Assembly: GCF_004331455.1 (NCBI RefSeq)
Contig: NZ_SJJR01000003.1
Span: forward strand, 434,001-498,000
DNA: 64,000 nucleotides
Direction of reading: 5' to 3'
DNA from: Micromonospora zingiberis
GTDB taxonomy: Bacteria > Actinomycetota > Actinomycetes > Mycobacteriales > Micromonosporaceae
In this document: piece after piece, positions 16,368 to 24,493 of the stretch
How positions within the stretch are numbered: position 1 is the first letter of the stretch
Layout of the letters: each line of letters starts with the position of its first letter
Made by a program: the position numbers and the translations under genes
The notes under the pieces: generated by a model
Told to the model about the DNA's origin: nothing
The model's input: the letters and a program-made list of their open reading frames with translations, nothing else
The model's database searches: none

Positions 16368-16514
16368 ATGTCTGCTCAACGTTTGGGCCGGCTACTCGGC
16401 TCCCTTCTGCTGGTTTGCGGTCTGGTGGTTGCGACCGGCGCCGCCGCCGAAGTAGAGGTCCGGACCAACGGCGTCGAATGGCAGATGCCGATGTTGGGTT
16501 CGCAGGTGCGCTGA
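16368..16514 (+). CDS. 48-residue exported peptide
   Basis: Starts MSAQRLGRLLGSLLLVCGLV and continues VATGAAAEVEVRTNGVEWQMPMLGSQVR. Basic head, 15-residue hydrophobic core and an A-x-A cleavage site (GAAAEV) form a Sec signal peptide, leaving a mature peptide of about 20 residues. The ATG at 16368 follows AGGAG with five-base spacing, which is strong support for such a short gene. It is 58 bp upstream of the membrane GGDEF-EAL gene on the same strand, probably one transcript. Function unknown; a ligand or partner of the downstream sensor is speculation. Confidence 0.7.
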   Translation: MSAQRLGRLLGSLLLVCGLVVATGAAAEVEVRTNGVEWQMPMLGSQVR

Positions 16515-16572
16515 CGCGCTCTCGTCCTGACTGGGCTCCGCCACCTCCAGCACCCACGTCGCGAGGGGAGCC

Positions 16573-19101
16573 ATGACGTCGTCGAGTCCTGGATCGTCTC
16601 GCCGGCGGACCGAACGGGCCTGGTTGATCACAGGTCCGCTCGCGCTCTGCGCGGTTCTCTTCTCGCTGCTGCTCGGCTTGGCCGTTCAGCCCGCGCTGGG
16701 TGACTGGCTGCTGACGCTGCTCCTCACCGTGGCGATGATCGCCGCCGCGATGCCGACCATCAACGTGGTGGTACGCCGACAGGCGCTCGGCATCACCTTC
16801 ACCGAGATTCCCCTCGTCGTCGCCCTCTATCTGCTGCCGCCGCTGTCGGTGGTGTTGGCGTACACCGTGGCCACGCTCGTGGTGCAGCTGCGCCGCAAGC
16901 TGCTACCGCCGAAGCTCTGGTTCAACGTGGCGCTCGCGGCGGTGGCGACCGCCCTGGCGACGATGGTCTACACCGTGCTCCCGCAGCCGGCCGGCGTCGG
17001 GCCGGGCACCTGGTTGCTGCTGCTCGCGGCGATCGGCACCCACGCCCTCGTCGGCTTCGTCGCGGTGGTCGCGGTGATCTCCGTCGTGCAGGGCTGGCAG
17101 TCCGGTCGGGAACTGATCCAGGCGATTCCGCCGATGCTGCTCACGGTCGCGATCAACCTCGCCATCGGCATTCTGATCATCATCTGCCTGGAGAGCACGC
17201 CGTGGGCCGTTCTCCTCTTCGCCGGTCTCGCCGTGGCGTTCGCGCTGGTCTACGACACGTACACGCAGTTCATCCGGCAGCACCGCACGCTCGCCGAGAT
17301 GTACGAACTGACCAAGGCGATCACCGAAGGCGGCGCGGACGGCAACCTCATCGACGCGCTGCTGGTCCGCATCCGCAGCCTGATGCAGGCGGAGTACGCC
17401 ACCCTCTGGCTGCCCGCCCAGGGGCGTCACCCGGAGGTCCTGCTGACCGCCCAGGAGGGCAAGCCGGGCCTGCTCGACTCGGCGCTCACCCCGTCGACCT
17501 TGCGGGACGCGGCAGTGTCCGGCCAGGCGACGGTGGTGGTGGGCAGCCGGCTCGGTGGTGACCCCGCGCTGCGGGAGTCGCTGGGGCGGGCGGCCAAGGA
17601 CGTGATCGTGGTGCCGCTGCGTTCCGGCAAGGCGGTGATCGGCACGCTGGAGGTGGCGAACCGCCTCGGCGACATCAACTTCTTCCGGCCGGCCGACGTT
17701 CCCGTCTTCGAGACGGTCGCCGCCCACGCCGCGGTGGCCCTGGAGAACTCCCGGCTGGTCGACCGGCTGCGCCACGACGCGTACCACGACGGGCTCACCA
17801 AGTTGCCCAACCGGCGCCGGATCCTCGGCGCGCTGGCCGAGGCGGTGCGGATCCGGGCCCCGGGTGAAGTGGTGGCGCTGCTGCTCTTCGACGTCGACCG
17901 GCTGCGTCAGGTCAACGAATCGCTGGGGCACGCGGCCGGGGACAAGGTCCTGGCGGAGGTCGCCAACCGGTTGCGCGGCTGCGTACCGTCGGCCGCCCTG
18001 GTCGGCCGGGCCGGTGGCGACGAGTTCCTGGTGACCCTGCGACTGGAGAGCGCCGAGGCGGCGGTGGAACTCGCCGGCCAACTGCGCGAGCAGATCCGCG
18101 ACGAGATGGTCTTCGACGCGCTCACCCTCGACGTGGACACCGCCGTCGGGGTGGTCGTACACCCGGATCATGGCAGCGATCCGGCGACGCTGCTGCAACG
18201 GGTGGACGTGGCGGCGACCGCCGCGAAGTCGGTGCCGGGCAGCGTGCAGCTGTACAACCCGGCGTTGGAGTCGCGTTCGCTGCGTCGGCTCGGGCTCGCC
18301 GGCGACCTGCGCGCCGCCCTCGACAACGGCGACCTGGAGATCTACTACCAGCCCAAGGTGACGCTGCGGGACCGCCGACTGGTCGGGGTGGAGTGCCTGG
18401 CCCGCTGGGAGCATCCGACGCACGGCACGGTCGCCCCGGCGGACTTCGTCGCGGTCGCCGAGCACACCGGCCAGCTCGGTCGGCTCACCGAGTTCGTGCT
18501 CCGCGAAGGGCTGCGGCACAGCCGCGACTGGGCGCACGGCGGCCAGGCGCTCGCCGTCGCGGTCAACCTCTCCGCGCGTACGCTCAACGACGAGCACTTC
18601 CCCGAGCGGGTACGGGAACTCCTGGCGGAGTACGGCGTCCCGCCGCAGCTACTGACGCTGGAGATCGAAGAGGCCGGGGTGCTCGACGGCACCGACCGAC
18701 CGATCCCCAGCCTGCGCCGGCTGCGCGACCTCGGCGTACGGCTGTCCGTCGACGATTTCGGCACCGGCAGTTCCTCGCTCGCCCATCTGCGCCGGCTGCC
18801 CGTGCACGAGGTGAAGGTCGACCGCTCCTTCGTGCAGGGCATGGCGACCGATCCGGGGGACCTGGCCATCGTCAACGCCGTGGTCACCCTCTCCCAGCAG
18901 TTCGGGTTGACGGTGGTGGCGGAGGGCGTCGAGAGCGAGCTGACCCTGGAGTTGCTCCAGGACATCGGCTGCGAGATCGGGCAGGGATTCCTGTTCAGCC
19001 GGCCCCTGCCGTACGAGCGGTTGGAGGCCTGGTTCGGCGCCCAGGTCGACCCCGAGTCGATCTCCAACCGGGAGCTTCCTCGCCTCCGCGCAGTGCCCTG
19101 A
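16573..19101 (+). CDS. Membrane GAF-GGDEF-EAL cyclic-di-GMP protein
   Basis: 842 residues: an N-terminal set of about seven helices (20-225), a GAF-like domain (~240-385), a GGDEF domain with intact G481-G-D-E-F485, and an EAL domain (~575-825). The GGDEF domain lacks an RxxD inhibitory site just upstream (LVGRAGGDEF). In the EAL domain the signature reads E607-C-L instead of EAL, but the catalytic glutamate, VNLSA, EIEE, D727-D-F-G-T-G, VKVDRSF and AEGVES are all present, so both synthesis and hydrolysis are possible. The ATG at 16573 follows GAGGGGAG. It lies downstream of the exported peptide gene. Confidence 0.93.
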   Translation: MTSSSPGSSRRRTERAWLITGPLALCAVLFSLLLGLAVQPALGDWLLTLLLTVAMIAAAMPTINVVVRRQALGITFTEIPLVVALYLLPPLSVVLAYTVATLVVQLRRKLLPPKLWFNVALAAVATALATMVYTVLPQPAGVGPGTWLLLLAAIGTHALVGFVAVVAVISVVQGWQSGRELIQAIPPMLLTVAINLAIGILIIICLESTPWAVLLFAGLAVAFALVYDTYTQFIRQHRTLAEMYELTKAITEGGADGNLIDALLVRIRSLMQAEYATLWLPAQGRHPEVLLTAQEGKPGLLDSALTPSTLRDAAVSGQATVVVGSRLGGDPALRESLGRAAKDVIVVPLRSGKAVIGTLEVANRLGDINFFRPADVPVFETVAAHAAVALENSRLVDRLRHDAYHDGLTKLPNRRRILGALAEAVRIRAPGEVVALLLFDVDRLRQVNESLGHAAGDKVLAEVANRLRGCVPSAALVGRAGGDEFLVTLRLESAEAAVELAGQLREQIRDEMVFDALTLDVDTAVGVVVHPDHGSDPATLLQRVDVAATAAKSVPGSVQLYNPALESRSLRRLGLAGDLRAALDNGDLEIYYQPKVTLRDRRLVGVECLARWEHPTHGTVAPADFVAVAEHTGQLGRLTEFVLREGLRHSRDWAHGGQALAVAVNLSARTLNDEHFPERVRELLAEYGVPPQLLTLEIEEAGVLDGTDRPIPSLRRLRDLGVRLSVDDFGTGSSSLAHLRRLPVHEVKVDRSFVQGMATDPGDLAIVNAVVTLSQQFGLTVVAEGVESELTLELLQDIGCEIGQGFLFSRPLPYERLEAWFGAQVDPESISNRELPRLRAVP

Positions 19102-19132
19102 GCTGCGCGTACGGCGTCACCGGGGATCCGAT

Positions 19133-19161
19133 TTCACCAGCACGGCACGGCCGTGTACTCT
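19133..19161 (+). promoter_or_regulatory. Promoter candidate for tRNA-Thr/tRNA-Met
   Basis: TTCACC (19133-19138), 17-bp spacer, TACTCT (19156-19161), 32 bp before tRNA-Thr. Confidence 0.65.
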
Positions 19162-19193
19162 TACCTCTGCGCGGCCACCGAGTGATCGCGCAG

Positions 19194-19266
19194 GCCCCCT
19201 TAGCTCAGTCGGCAGAGCGTCTCCATGGTAAGGAGAAGGTCTACGGTTCGATTCCGTAAGGGGGCT
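19194..19266 (+). tRNA. tRNA-Thr (GGT)
   Basis: 73 nt. Acceptor GCCCCCT/AGGGGGC, D-arm GCTC/GAGC, anticodon stem TCTCC/GGAGA with loop ATGGTAA (anticodon GGT 19227-19229), T-arm TACGG/CCGTA. CCA is not encoded. Confidence 0.95.
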
Positions 19267-19291
19267 CAGAGGGTCCGGCTGGGCCCACCAC

Positions 19292-19364
19292 GGCGGTGTA
19301 GCTCAGATGGCAGAGCAAGCGGCTCATAATCGCTGTGTCGCCGGTTCAAGTCCGGCCACCGCTA
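19292..19364 (+). tRNA. tRNA-Met (CAT), elongator type
   Basis: 73 nt. Acceptor GGCGGTG/CACCGCT with a G-U first pair, anticodon CAT at 19325-19327, T-arm GCCGG/CCGGC. The paired first position and lack of three G-C pairs in the anticodon stem argue against initiator tRNA. A CAT anticodon could also be a lysidine-modified Ile tRNA, but the position after tRNA-Thr and before rpmG matches the mycobacterial metT locus. Confidence 0.92.
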
Positions 19365-19420
19365 CTCTCGTCCGCCGGAGTTCCCGGTGGTCGGTGGGAC
19401 GGGCGCCACAGGCGCCCGCT

Positions 19421-19450
19421 TTGCGTGTCCGCCCTGGCGGCGCGTAGGCT
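19421..19450 (+). promoter_or_regulatory. Promoter candidate for rpmG
   Basis: TTGCGT (19421-19426), 18-bp spacer, TAGGCT (19445-19450), 43 bp before the GTG start. Confidence 0.6.
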
Positions 19451-19493
19451 TTAGCGCCGTAGTTGTATCCGTTAGCGAGGAAGGCACTCCGCC

Positions 19494-19661
19494 GTGGCGA
19501 AGGCGACCGATGTTCGGCCGAAGATCACTTTGGCGTGTGTGGAGTGCAAGGAGCGCAACTACATCACGCGCAAGAACCGTCGTAACGACCCGGACCGCAT
19601 CGAGCTGAAGAAGTTCTGCCCCCGGGACGGGCGGCACACCGTTCACCGCGAGACGCGCTGA
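19494..19661 (+). CDS. rpmG: 50S ribosomal protein L33
   Basis: 55 residues: [20 protein letters not shown], then [20 protein letters not shown] and [15 protein letters not shown]. It matches the actinobacterial RpmG2 type found before hadA and secE. The first zinc knuckle CVEC is intact, but the second reads CPRD where zinc-type L33 has CPxC, so the fourth cysteine is replaced by aspartate. The GTG start at 19494 follows GAGGAAGG. It lies between tRNA-Met and hadA-like genes, with its own promoter candidate and a long hairpin after it. Confidence 0.93.
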   Translation: MAKATDVRPKITLACVECKERNYITRKNRRNDPDRIELKKFCPRDGRHTVHRETR

Positions 19662-19700
19662 GCGCCGCCGGGCCTCGGCCCGGCAACCCCGACGTACCAC

Positions 19701-19764
19701 GATCGCCGGTCCACGCGGCGGGCGCGGCTTGCCGCCGCCCAGCCAACCGCGTGGATCGGCGATC
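19701..19764. terminator. Long inverted repeat after rpmG
   Basis: 18-bp arms (19701-19718 GATCGCCGGTCCACGCGG and 19747-19764) with one G-U pair; a GC-rich inner loop can fold further. It ends 26 bp before hadA and so overlaps the hadA promoter region. Confidence 0.65.
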
Positions 19765-19776
19765 TTGTGCTGCGTG

Positions 19777-19782
19777 TAGGTT
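19777..19782 (+). promoter_or_regulatory. -10 element for leaderless hadA mRNA
   Basis: TAGGTT ends seven bases before the ATG at 19790 and there is no ribosome binding site, so transcription probably begins at or next to the start codon. Confidence 0.45.
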
Positions 19783-19789
19783 CGCGGGC

Positions 19790-20236
19790 ATGTCCCTGGA
19801 CCAGTCCTTCGTCGGCCGGACCTATCCGCCGACCGCCCCCTACCAGGTGGGCCGCGAGAAGATCCGCGAGTTCGCGAGCGCGATCGGCGCCACCGATCCC
19901 GCCCACCACGACCCGGAGGCCGCCCGCGCCCTGGGCCATCCGGACGTGGTCGCGCCGCCGACCTTCCCGGTCGTGCTCACCATGGCCGCCAGCCGCCAGC
20001 TGATCGAGGATCCGGCCCTCGGCATCGACTACAGCCGGGTCGTGCACGGCGACCAGCGGTTCGCGTACACCCGGCCGGTGGTCGCCGGTGACGAGCTGAT
20101 CTGCGTCAACACCGTCGAGGACATCACCAGCCGCGGCGGCCACGAGTTCCTGACCACCCGGACCGACGTCACCACGACCGCCGGCGAGCCGGTGGTCGCG
20201 GTCTGGTCCAAGCTCGTCGTACGCGGGGAGGCCTGA
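19790..20236 (+). CDS. HadA-like MaoC-family (3R)-hydroxyacyl dehydratase subunit
   Basis: 148 residues, single hot-dog fold (FAS1-like dehydratase N-terminal type): DQSFVGRTYPPTAPYQVGRE, KIREFASAIGATDPAHHDPEAARA, VAPPTFPVVLTMAA, and a C-terminal RFAYTRPVVAGDELICV strand. In mycobacteria the homologous HadA is the non-catalytic, substrate-binding partner of HadB in the FAS-II dehydratase that elongates mycolic acids. Here the organism probably has no mycolates, so the substrate is uncertain. The stop is followed after one base by the HadB-like start, consistent with a heterodimer. Probably leaderless. Confidence 0.85.
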   Translation: MSLDQSFVGRTYPPTAPYQVGREKIREFASAIGATDPAHHDPEAARALGHPDVVAPPTFPVVLTMAASRQLIEDPALGIDYSRVVHGDQRFAYTRPVVAGDELICVNTVEDITSRGGHEFLTTRTDVTTTAGEPVVAVWSKLVVRGEA

Positions 20237-20237
20237 C

Positions 20238-20630
20238 ATGGAACTGCCCACCCAGACGTTCCAGGTGACCCGGGCGGACCTGGTCCGCTACGCCGGCGCC
20301 TCGGGGGACTTCAACCCGATCCACTACAGCGACCGGTTCGCCACCAAGGTCGGGCTGCCCGGCGTGATCGCCCACGGCATGTTCACCATGGCGCTGGTCG
20401 GCCGGGCGGTCACCACCTGGGCCGGCGCGCCCGACGCGGTGGTCGACTACGGGGTCCGGTTCACCCGCCCGGTGGTGGTTCCCGACGACGACACCGGCAC
20501 CGAGATCGTGGTGAGCGCGGTGGTCCGCGAGGTGACCGAGACGGGTCTGACCAGGCTCGACATCACCGCGACCTGCCAGGGGGACAAGGTGCTGTCGCAG
20601 GCGCGGGCCACCGTGCGGACGGCCGGCTGA
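20238..20630 (+). CDS. HadB-like MaoC-family (3R)-hydroxyacyl dehydratase subunit
   Basis: 130 residues, hot-dog fold with the hydratase-2 catalytic motif: YAGASGDFNPIHYSDRFATK has the Asp and His of the active site, followed by LPGVIAHGMFTMALVGRAV. It should be the catalytic partner of the preceding HadA-like protein. The ATG at 20238 comes one base after the upstream stop, so the two are translated together. No hadC follows; tRNA-Trp comes next, as in mycobacteria after hadC. Confidence 0.87.
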   Translation: MELPTQTFQVTRADLVRYAGASGDFNPIHYSDRFATKVGLPGVIAHGMFTMALVGRAVTTWAGAPDAVVDYGVRFTRPVVVPDDDTGTEIVVSAVVREVTETGLTRLDITATCQGDKVLSQARATVRTAG

Positions 20631-20661
20631 CCGGCGTCGCGCGACGCGATGGGTAGACCGG

Positions 20662-20691
20662 TTGGGAAACTCGGGTCCCTACCCGTACACT
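20662..20691 (+). promoter_or_regulatory. Promoter candidate for tRNA-Trp/secE
   Basis: TTGGGA (20662-20667), 18-bp spacer, TACACT (20686-20691), 65 bp before tRNA-Trp. Confidence 0.65.
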
Positions 20692-20756
20692 GGTCCGCCG
20701 TGGGGCAAGTGACCCCTGCCTGGTCGTGTGACCTGGTGGGGCGAGCGTTGCCACAC

Positions 20757-20829
<73 letters not shown>

Positions 20830-21040
20830 CGCCTCAGGCCTGACCGTTCCGTGGGTCGCGCCACCGTTTGGTGGCGTCCGGCCCGTGGTGGTGGCATCGG
20901 CGGGGAGGTTCCGAGGCATCGGGCCTTCCGGCTGATCCGCCGGCCGCGGCCCGTCCCGGGACGGTTGGGTCCGGCCGGCGTGACCAAACGCCGCGTACGC
21001 GAACCGCGTGCGACCCCGACATCCCGCGACGGAGGGCGAA

Positions 21041-21433
21041 GTGGCCGACAACAAGCGGCGCGGCGAGGACGCCGACGACGACCGCCTGAACGACGAGGTC
21101 GTCAGTGACGGCGCCGACGACGACGCCTCCGACGCGGACGAGCCGGTTAACCGGGGCGGCACCGCAACCCGGGAGCGGGCCAAGGCGGATTCCGCCGACA
21201 GCCGGTCGAAGACGCGTACCGATGCCGACAAGGTGGGCCTGTTCGGCCGCATCGCGCGTTTCATCCGCGAGGTCGTGGCCGAACTGCGTAAGGTCATCTG
21301 GCCGACCCGCAAGGAGTTGCTGACCTACACGGGCGTGGTGATCGCGTTCGTCGCGATGATGCTGACGATCGTGGCCCTCCTCGACTTTGCCTTCGCAAAG
21401 GGCGTGCTGTGGGTCTTCGGCAACCCCAGCTGA
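21041..21433 (+). CDS. secE: Preprotein translocase subunit SecE
   Basis: 130 residues: a long acidic, Asp-rich N-terminal extension (~1-75, ADNKRRGEDADDDRLNDEVV...), then the conserved SecE core LFGRIARFIREVVAELRKVI with WPTRKELLTYTGVVIAFVAM and one C-terminal membrane helix. It clamps SecY in the SecYEG channel. The GTG at 21041 follows GGAGG (21031-21035). An upstream in-frame ATG exists but would lack a binding site. nusG starts 38 bp downstream. Confidence 0.94.
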   Translation: MADNKRRGEDADDDRLNDEVVSDGADDDASDADEPVNRGGTATRERAKADSADSRSKTRTDADKVGLFGRIARFIREVVAELRKVIWPTRKELLTYTGVVIAFVAMMLTIVALLDFAFAKGVLWVFGNPS

Positions 21434-21471
21434 CCGGCTGACTGTGCCGATAGTGACGGAAGTGAGCGAGC

Positions 21472-22194
21472 GTGCCTGAGTACGACGAGACCGCCGAGAC
21501 CCCGGACGAGCAGTCCACGGTGGCGACGGCGGCTGGTGACGAGTCGGTCGAGGCCGCCAGCGAGCCGGAGTTCGCGATGACCGAGCCCGCGCCCGACGAG
21601 GACTACGACCCGGTCGCCGAGCTGCGGCAGAAGCTGCGCTACGCGCCCGGCGACTGGTACGTGGTGCACTCGTACGCCGGTTACGAGAACAAGGTCAAGA
21701 CCAACCTCGAAACCCGGATCACGTCCCTCGACATGGAGGACTACATCTACCAGGTCGAGGTGCCGACCCGGGAAGAGGTCGAGGTCAAGAACGGCAAGCG
21801 CTCGCAGGTGCAGGCCAAGGTCTTTCCGGGCTACATCCTGGTCCGGATGGAGCTGACCGCCGAGTCGTACTCCTGCGTACGCAACACGCCGGGCGTCACC
21901 GGCTTCGTGGGTGCCACGGACCGGGCCGACCGCCCGGCGCCGCTGAGCCTCGACGAGGTGCTGAAGTGGCTGGCGCCGGCCGTGGAGACGGAGCAGAAGA
22001 AGGCCAAGCCGGAGATCAAGGTCCTCGACTTCGAGGTCGGCGACTCGGTGACGGTCACCGACGGTGCCTTCGCCTCGCTGCCGGCCACGATCAGCGAGAT
22101 CAACGCCGACCAGCAGAAGCTCAAGGTGCTGGTGTCGATCTTCGGCCGGGAGACGCCGGTGGAGCTGAACTTCAACCAGGTCGCGAAGATCTGA
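21472..22194 (+). CDS. nusG: Transcription termination/antitermination protein NusG
   Basis: 240 residues: an acidic N-terminal extension (1-55) typical of actinobacteria, the NGN domain ([30 protein letters not shown]) and a C-terminal KOW domain ([24 protein letters not shown]). NusG binds the RNAP clamp and couples to S10 or Rho. The GTG start at 21472 is preceded by GGAAGTGAG. It probably forms one transcript with secE and is followed by a hairpin with a T-rich tail. Confidence 0.95.
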   Translation: MPEYDETAETPDEQSTVATAAGDESVEAASEPEFAMTEPAPDEDYDPVAELRQKLRYAPGDWYVVHSYAGYENKVKTNLETRITSLDMEDYIYQVEVPTREEVEVKNGKRSQVQAKVFPGYILVRMELTAESYSCVRNTPGVTGFVGATDRADRPAPLSLDEVLKWLAPAVETEQKKAKPEIKVLDFEVGDSVTVTDGAFASLPATISEINADQQKLKVLVSIFGRETPVELNFNQVAKI

Positions 22195-22201
22195 TTCACC
22201 G

Positions 22202-22244
22202 ACCGCTGGTGCCGGCCCTCGGGCCGTCGCCAGCGGTTTCGTCT
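22202..22244 (+). terminator. Terminator after nusG
   Basis: ACCGCTGG (22202-22209) pairs with CCAGCGGT (22230-22237); an inner GGCCC/GGGCC stem stacks inside. TTTCGTCTGT follows. Confidence 0.72.
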
Positions 22245-22397
22245 GTCCGGTTCGCCCGCCAGGTCAACCTCCCTGGGCGGGCATGTCCCGGCCTGCGCTA
22301 CCCTAGAACGTCGCCGCCGCCTATCCGCGCTGACCGTGCGCGCCCGGGTGGCGGTGTCGGTGCGAACCTTTCCCAGTTCCAAGCCCCAGGAAGAGAC

Positions 22398-22829
22398 ATG
22401 CCTCCGAAGAAGAAGCTCGTCAAGACGTTCACGCTTCAGCTGCCGGCGGGCCAGGCCACTCCGGCGCCGCCGGTCGGCCCCGCGCTCGGCCAGCACGGCG
22501 TGAACATCATGGAGTTCTGCAAGTCGTACAACGCGCAGACCGAGTCGCAGCGGGGCGACATCGTCCCCGCCGAGATCAGCGTGTACGAGGACCGGTCCTT
22601 CACCTTCGTGTTGAAGACCCCGCCCGCCGCCCGGCTGCTGATCAAGGCCGCCGGTGTGCAGAAGGGCTCGGGCGTCCCGCACACCCAGAAGGTCGGCTCG
22701 GTGACCCGCGCCCAGCTGCGTGAGATCGCCGAGAAGAAGATGGCCGACCTCAACGCCAACGACCTCGACCAGGCTGAGAAGATCATCGCCGGCACCGCCC
22801 GGTCGATGGGTCTGAACGTCACCGACTGA
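22398..22829 (+). CDS. rplK: 50S ribosomal protein L11
   Basis: 143 residues: [45 protein letters not shown], and the C-terminal rRNA-binding domain [22 protein letters not shown]. It forms the GTPase-associated centre with 23S H43-44 and is the thiostrepton target region; the proline helix PPVGPALG is normal. The ATG at 22398 follows CCAGGAAGAG. A -10-like TACCCT at 22299-22304 lies in the 203-bp leader. It is paired with rplA. Confidence 0.96.
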   Translation: MPPKKKLVKTFTLQLPAGQATPAPPVGPALGQHGVNIMEFCKSYNAQTESQRGDIVPAEISVYEDRSFTFVLKTPPAARLLIKAAGVQKGSGVPHTQKVGSVTRAQLREIAEKKMADLNANDLDQAEKIIAGTARSMGLNVTD

Positions 22830-22912
22830 CCTCGGCCACCAGCGACCCGTACGGATCGTGGGAGGGCGCGCGAGCATCGCGGCCCGCCAGAGACCACAGG
22901 AGTAGACAGAAA

Positions 22913-23629
22913 ATGCAGCGCAGCAAGAGCTACCGCAAGGCCGCCGAGGTTATCGACCGGTCGAAGTTCTACACCCCCGCCGAGGCCGTCAAGCTGGCCA
23001 AGGAGACGACCAACGTCAAGTTCGACGCCACGGTCGAGGTCGCGATGCGCCTCGGCGTCGACCCCCGCAAGGCGGACCAGATGGTCCGCGGCACGGTCAA
23101 CCTGCCGCACGGCACCGGTAAGACCGCCCGCGTGATCGTGTTCGCCGCCGGCGCGAAGGCCGAGGAGGCCGTCGCCGCCGGTGCCGACGAGGTGGGCACG
23201 GACGAGCTGGTCGCCCGGATCCAGGGCGGTTGGTTGGACTTCGACGCGGCGATCGCCACGCCGGACCAGATGGCCAAGATCGGCCGGATCGCGCGGATCC
23301 TGGGCCCGCGCGGCCTGATGCCGAACCCGAAGACCGGCACGGTGACCATGGACGTCACCAAGGCGGTGTCCGACATCAAGGGCGGCAAGATCACCTTCCG
23401 GGTGGACAAGCACTCGAACCTGCACCTGATCATCGGCAAGGCCTCCTTCACCGAGGCCCAGCTGGTCGACAACTACGCGGCGGTCCTCGACGAGGTGCTG
23501 CGGGCCAAGCCGTCCGCGGCGAAGGGCAAGTACCTCAAGAAGGTCACCCTCACCACCACCATGGGCCCGGGTGTCCCGGTCGACCCGAACGTGGTGAAGA
23601 ACCTGCAGGAGGGCTCGGCCGACAGCTGA
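22913..23629 (+). CDS. rplA: 50S ribosomal protein L1
   Basis: 238 residues, normal length, L1-stalk protein that aids release of the E-site tRNA and in many bacteria represses its own operon. Seen: [57 protein letters not shown] and KLEKVTL-type C-terminus ([20 protein letters not shown]). The ATG follows CAGGAG at 22898-22903. The gene is followed at once by a 20-bp perfect hairpin. Confidence 0.96.
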   Translation: MQRSKSYRKAAEVIDRSKFYTPAEAVKLAKETTNVKFDATVEVAMRLGVDPRKADQMVRGTVNLPHGTGKTARVIVFAAGAKAEEAVAAGADEVGTDELVARIQGGWLDFDAAIATPDQMAKIGRIARILGPRGLMPNPKTGTVTMDVTKAVSDIKGGKITFRVDKHSNLHLIIGKASFTEAQLVDNYAAVLDEVLRAKPSAAKGKYLKKVTLTTTMGPGVPVDPNVVKNLQEGSADS

Positions 23630-23637
23630 GCACGACG

Positions 23638-23680
23638 CACGCGAGGGGCCCCGCCACGATGTGGCGGGGCCCCTCGCGTG
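23638..23680. terminator. Strong hairpin after rplA
   Basis: Perfect 20-bp stem, arms 23638-23657 (CACGCGAGGGGCCCCGCCAC) and 23661-23680, loop GAT. It starts nine bases after the rplA stop and ends 24 bp before the ABC ATPase gene. Confidence 0.85.
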
Positions 23681-23704
23681 TACCGGTTGTGGCACGCTCG
23701 TCTG

Positions 23705-24493
23705 ATGCGACTGGAGGACGTCTGGTTGCGGTACCGCCGGGGCGGTCCGTGGGTGCTTCGATCGGTGACGATCGGGATCGGGCCCGGCGAGGCGGCGGTG
23801 GTGCTCGGGCGAAACGGCGCCGGCAAGTCGACCCTGTTGCAGTTGGTCGCCGGGATCCTGCCCCCGGCCCGGGGCCGGGTGGTCGATCGGCCGGCCGTGG
23901 TCGGCTGGGTACCGGAACGCTTCCCCGCCGACCAGCCGTTCACCGTCCAGGGCTATCTCACCGCGGTCGCTCGGGTGCGCGGCCTGTCCCCGGCGCAGGC
24001 CGACCGGGCGGTGCGGGGCTGGCTCGACCGGCTCGGCCTCGGTCCGTTCCAGGGCGTCCGGTTGGCCCAGCTCTCCAAGGGCACCGCACAGAAGGTCGGC
24101 CTGGCCCAGGCGTTGCTGCGCCCGCCCGGTCTGCTCGTCCTCGACGAGCCCTGGGAGGGCCTGGACGCCGCAGCCCGCGAGCTGGTTCCGGAGGTGGTGG
24201 GTGAGGTCCTGGCCGACGGCGGCTCGGTGCTGGTCAGCGACCATCGCGGCGAGACGGCCCGACTGCCGGGCGCACGGGAGTGGACCGTCGCCGACCAGAC
24301 GGTGACCGAGCGCGCCCCGACCGGCGGGGAGGCCCTGGTCGTGGTGGAGTTGGCCATCCCGGCGACGCAGGTCGCCGACGCCGTGCACCGGCTGCGGGCC
24401 GAGGGCCATCACATTCTCCGGGTACGCGGTCACGACGTCCCGCTGCCGGTCACCGGGCCGGTGTCCGGGGCAGCGGCCGAGGCGGCGTCGTGA
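23705..24493 (+). CDS. ABC transporter ATP-binding protein
   Basis: 262 residues. Walker A GRNGAGKST, Q-loop region VPERFPADQP, signature LSKGTAQKV (the usual LSGGQ is LSKGT), Walker B LLVLDEPWEGLD and switch histidine SDHRGE. The C-terminal ~60 residues (LVVVELAIPATQVADAVHRL) form a small extra domain. The ATG at 23705 follows the rplA hairpin. Its stop overlaps the permease GTG. With the single permease it resembles half-size ABC-2-type exporters of unknown substrate. The LSKGT variant also occurs in some exporters with natural activity. Confidence 0.88.
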   Translation: MRLEDVWLRYRRGGPWVLRSVTIGIGPGEAAVVLGRNGAGKSTLLQLVAGILPPARGRVVDRPAVVGWVPERFPADQPFTVQGYLTAVARVRGLSPAQADRAVRGWLDRLGLGPFQGVRLAQLSKGTAQKVGLAQALLRPPGLLVLDEPWEGLDAAARELVPEVVGEVLADGGSVLVSDHRGETARLPGAREWTVADQTVTERAPTGGEALVVVELAIPATQVADAVHRLRAEGHHILRVRGHDVPLPVTGPVSGAAAEAAS

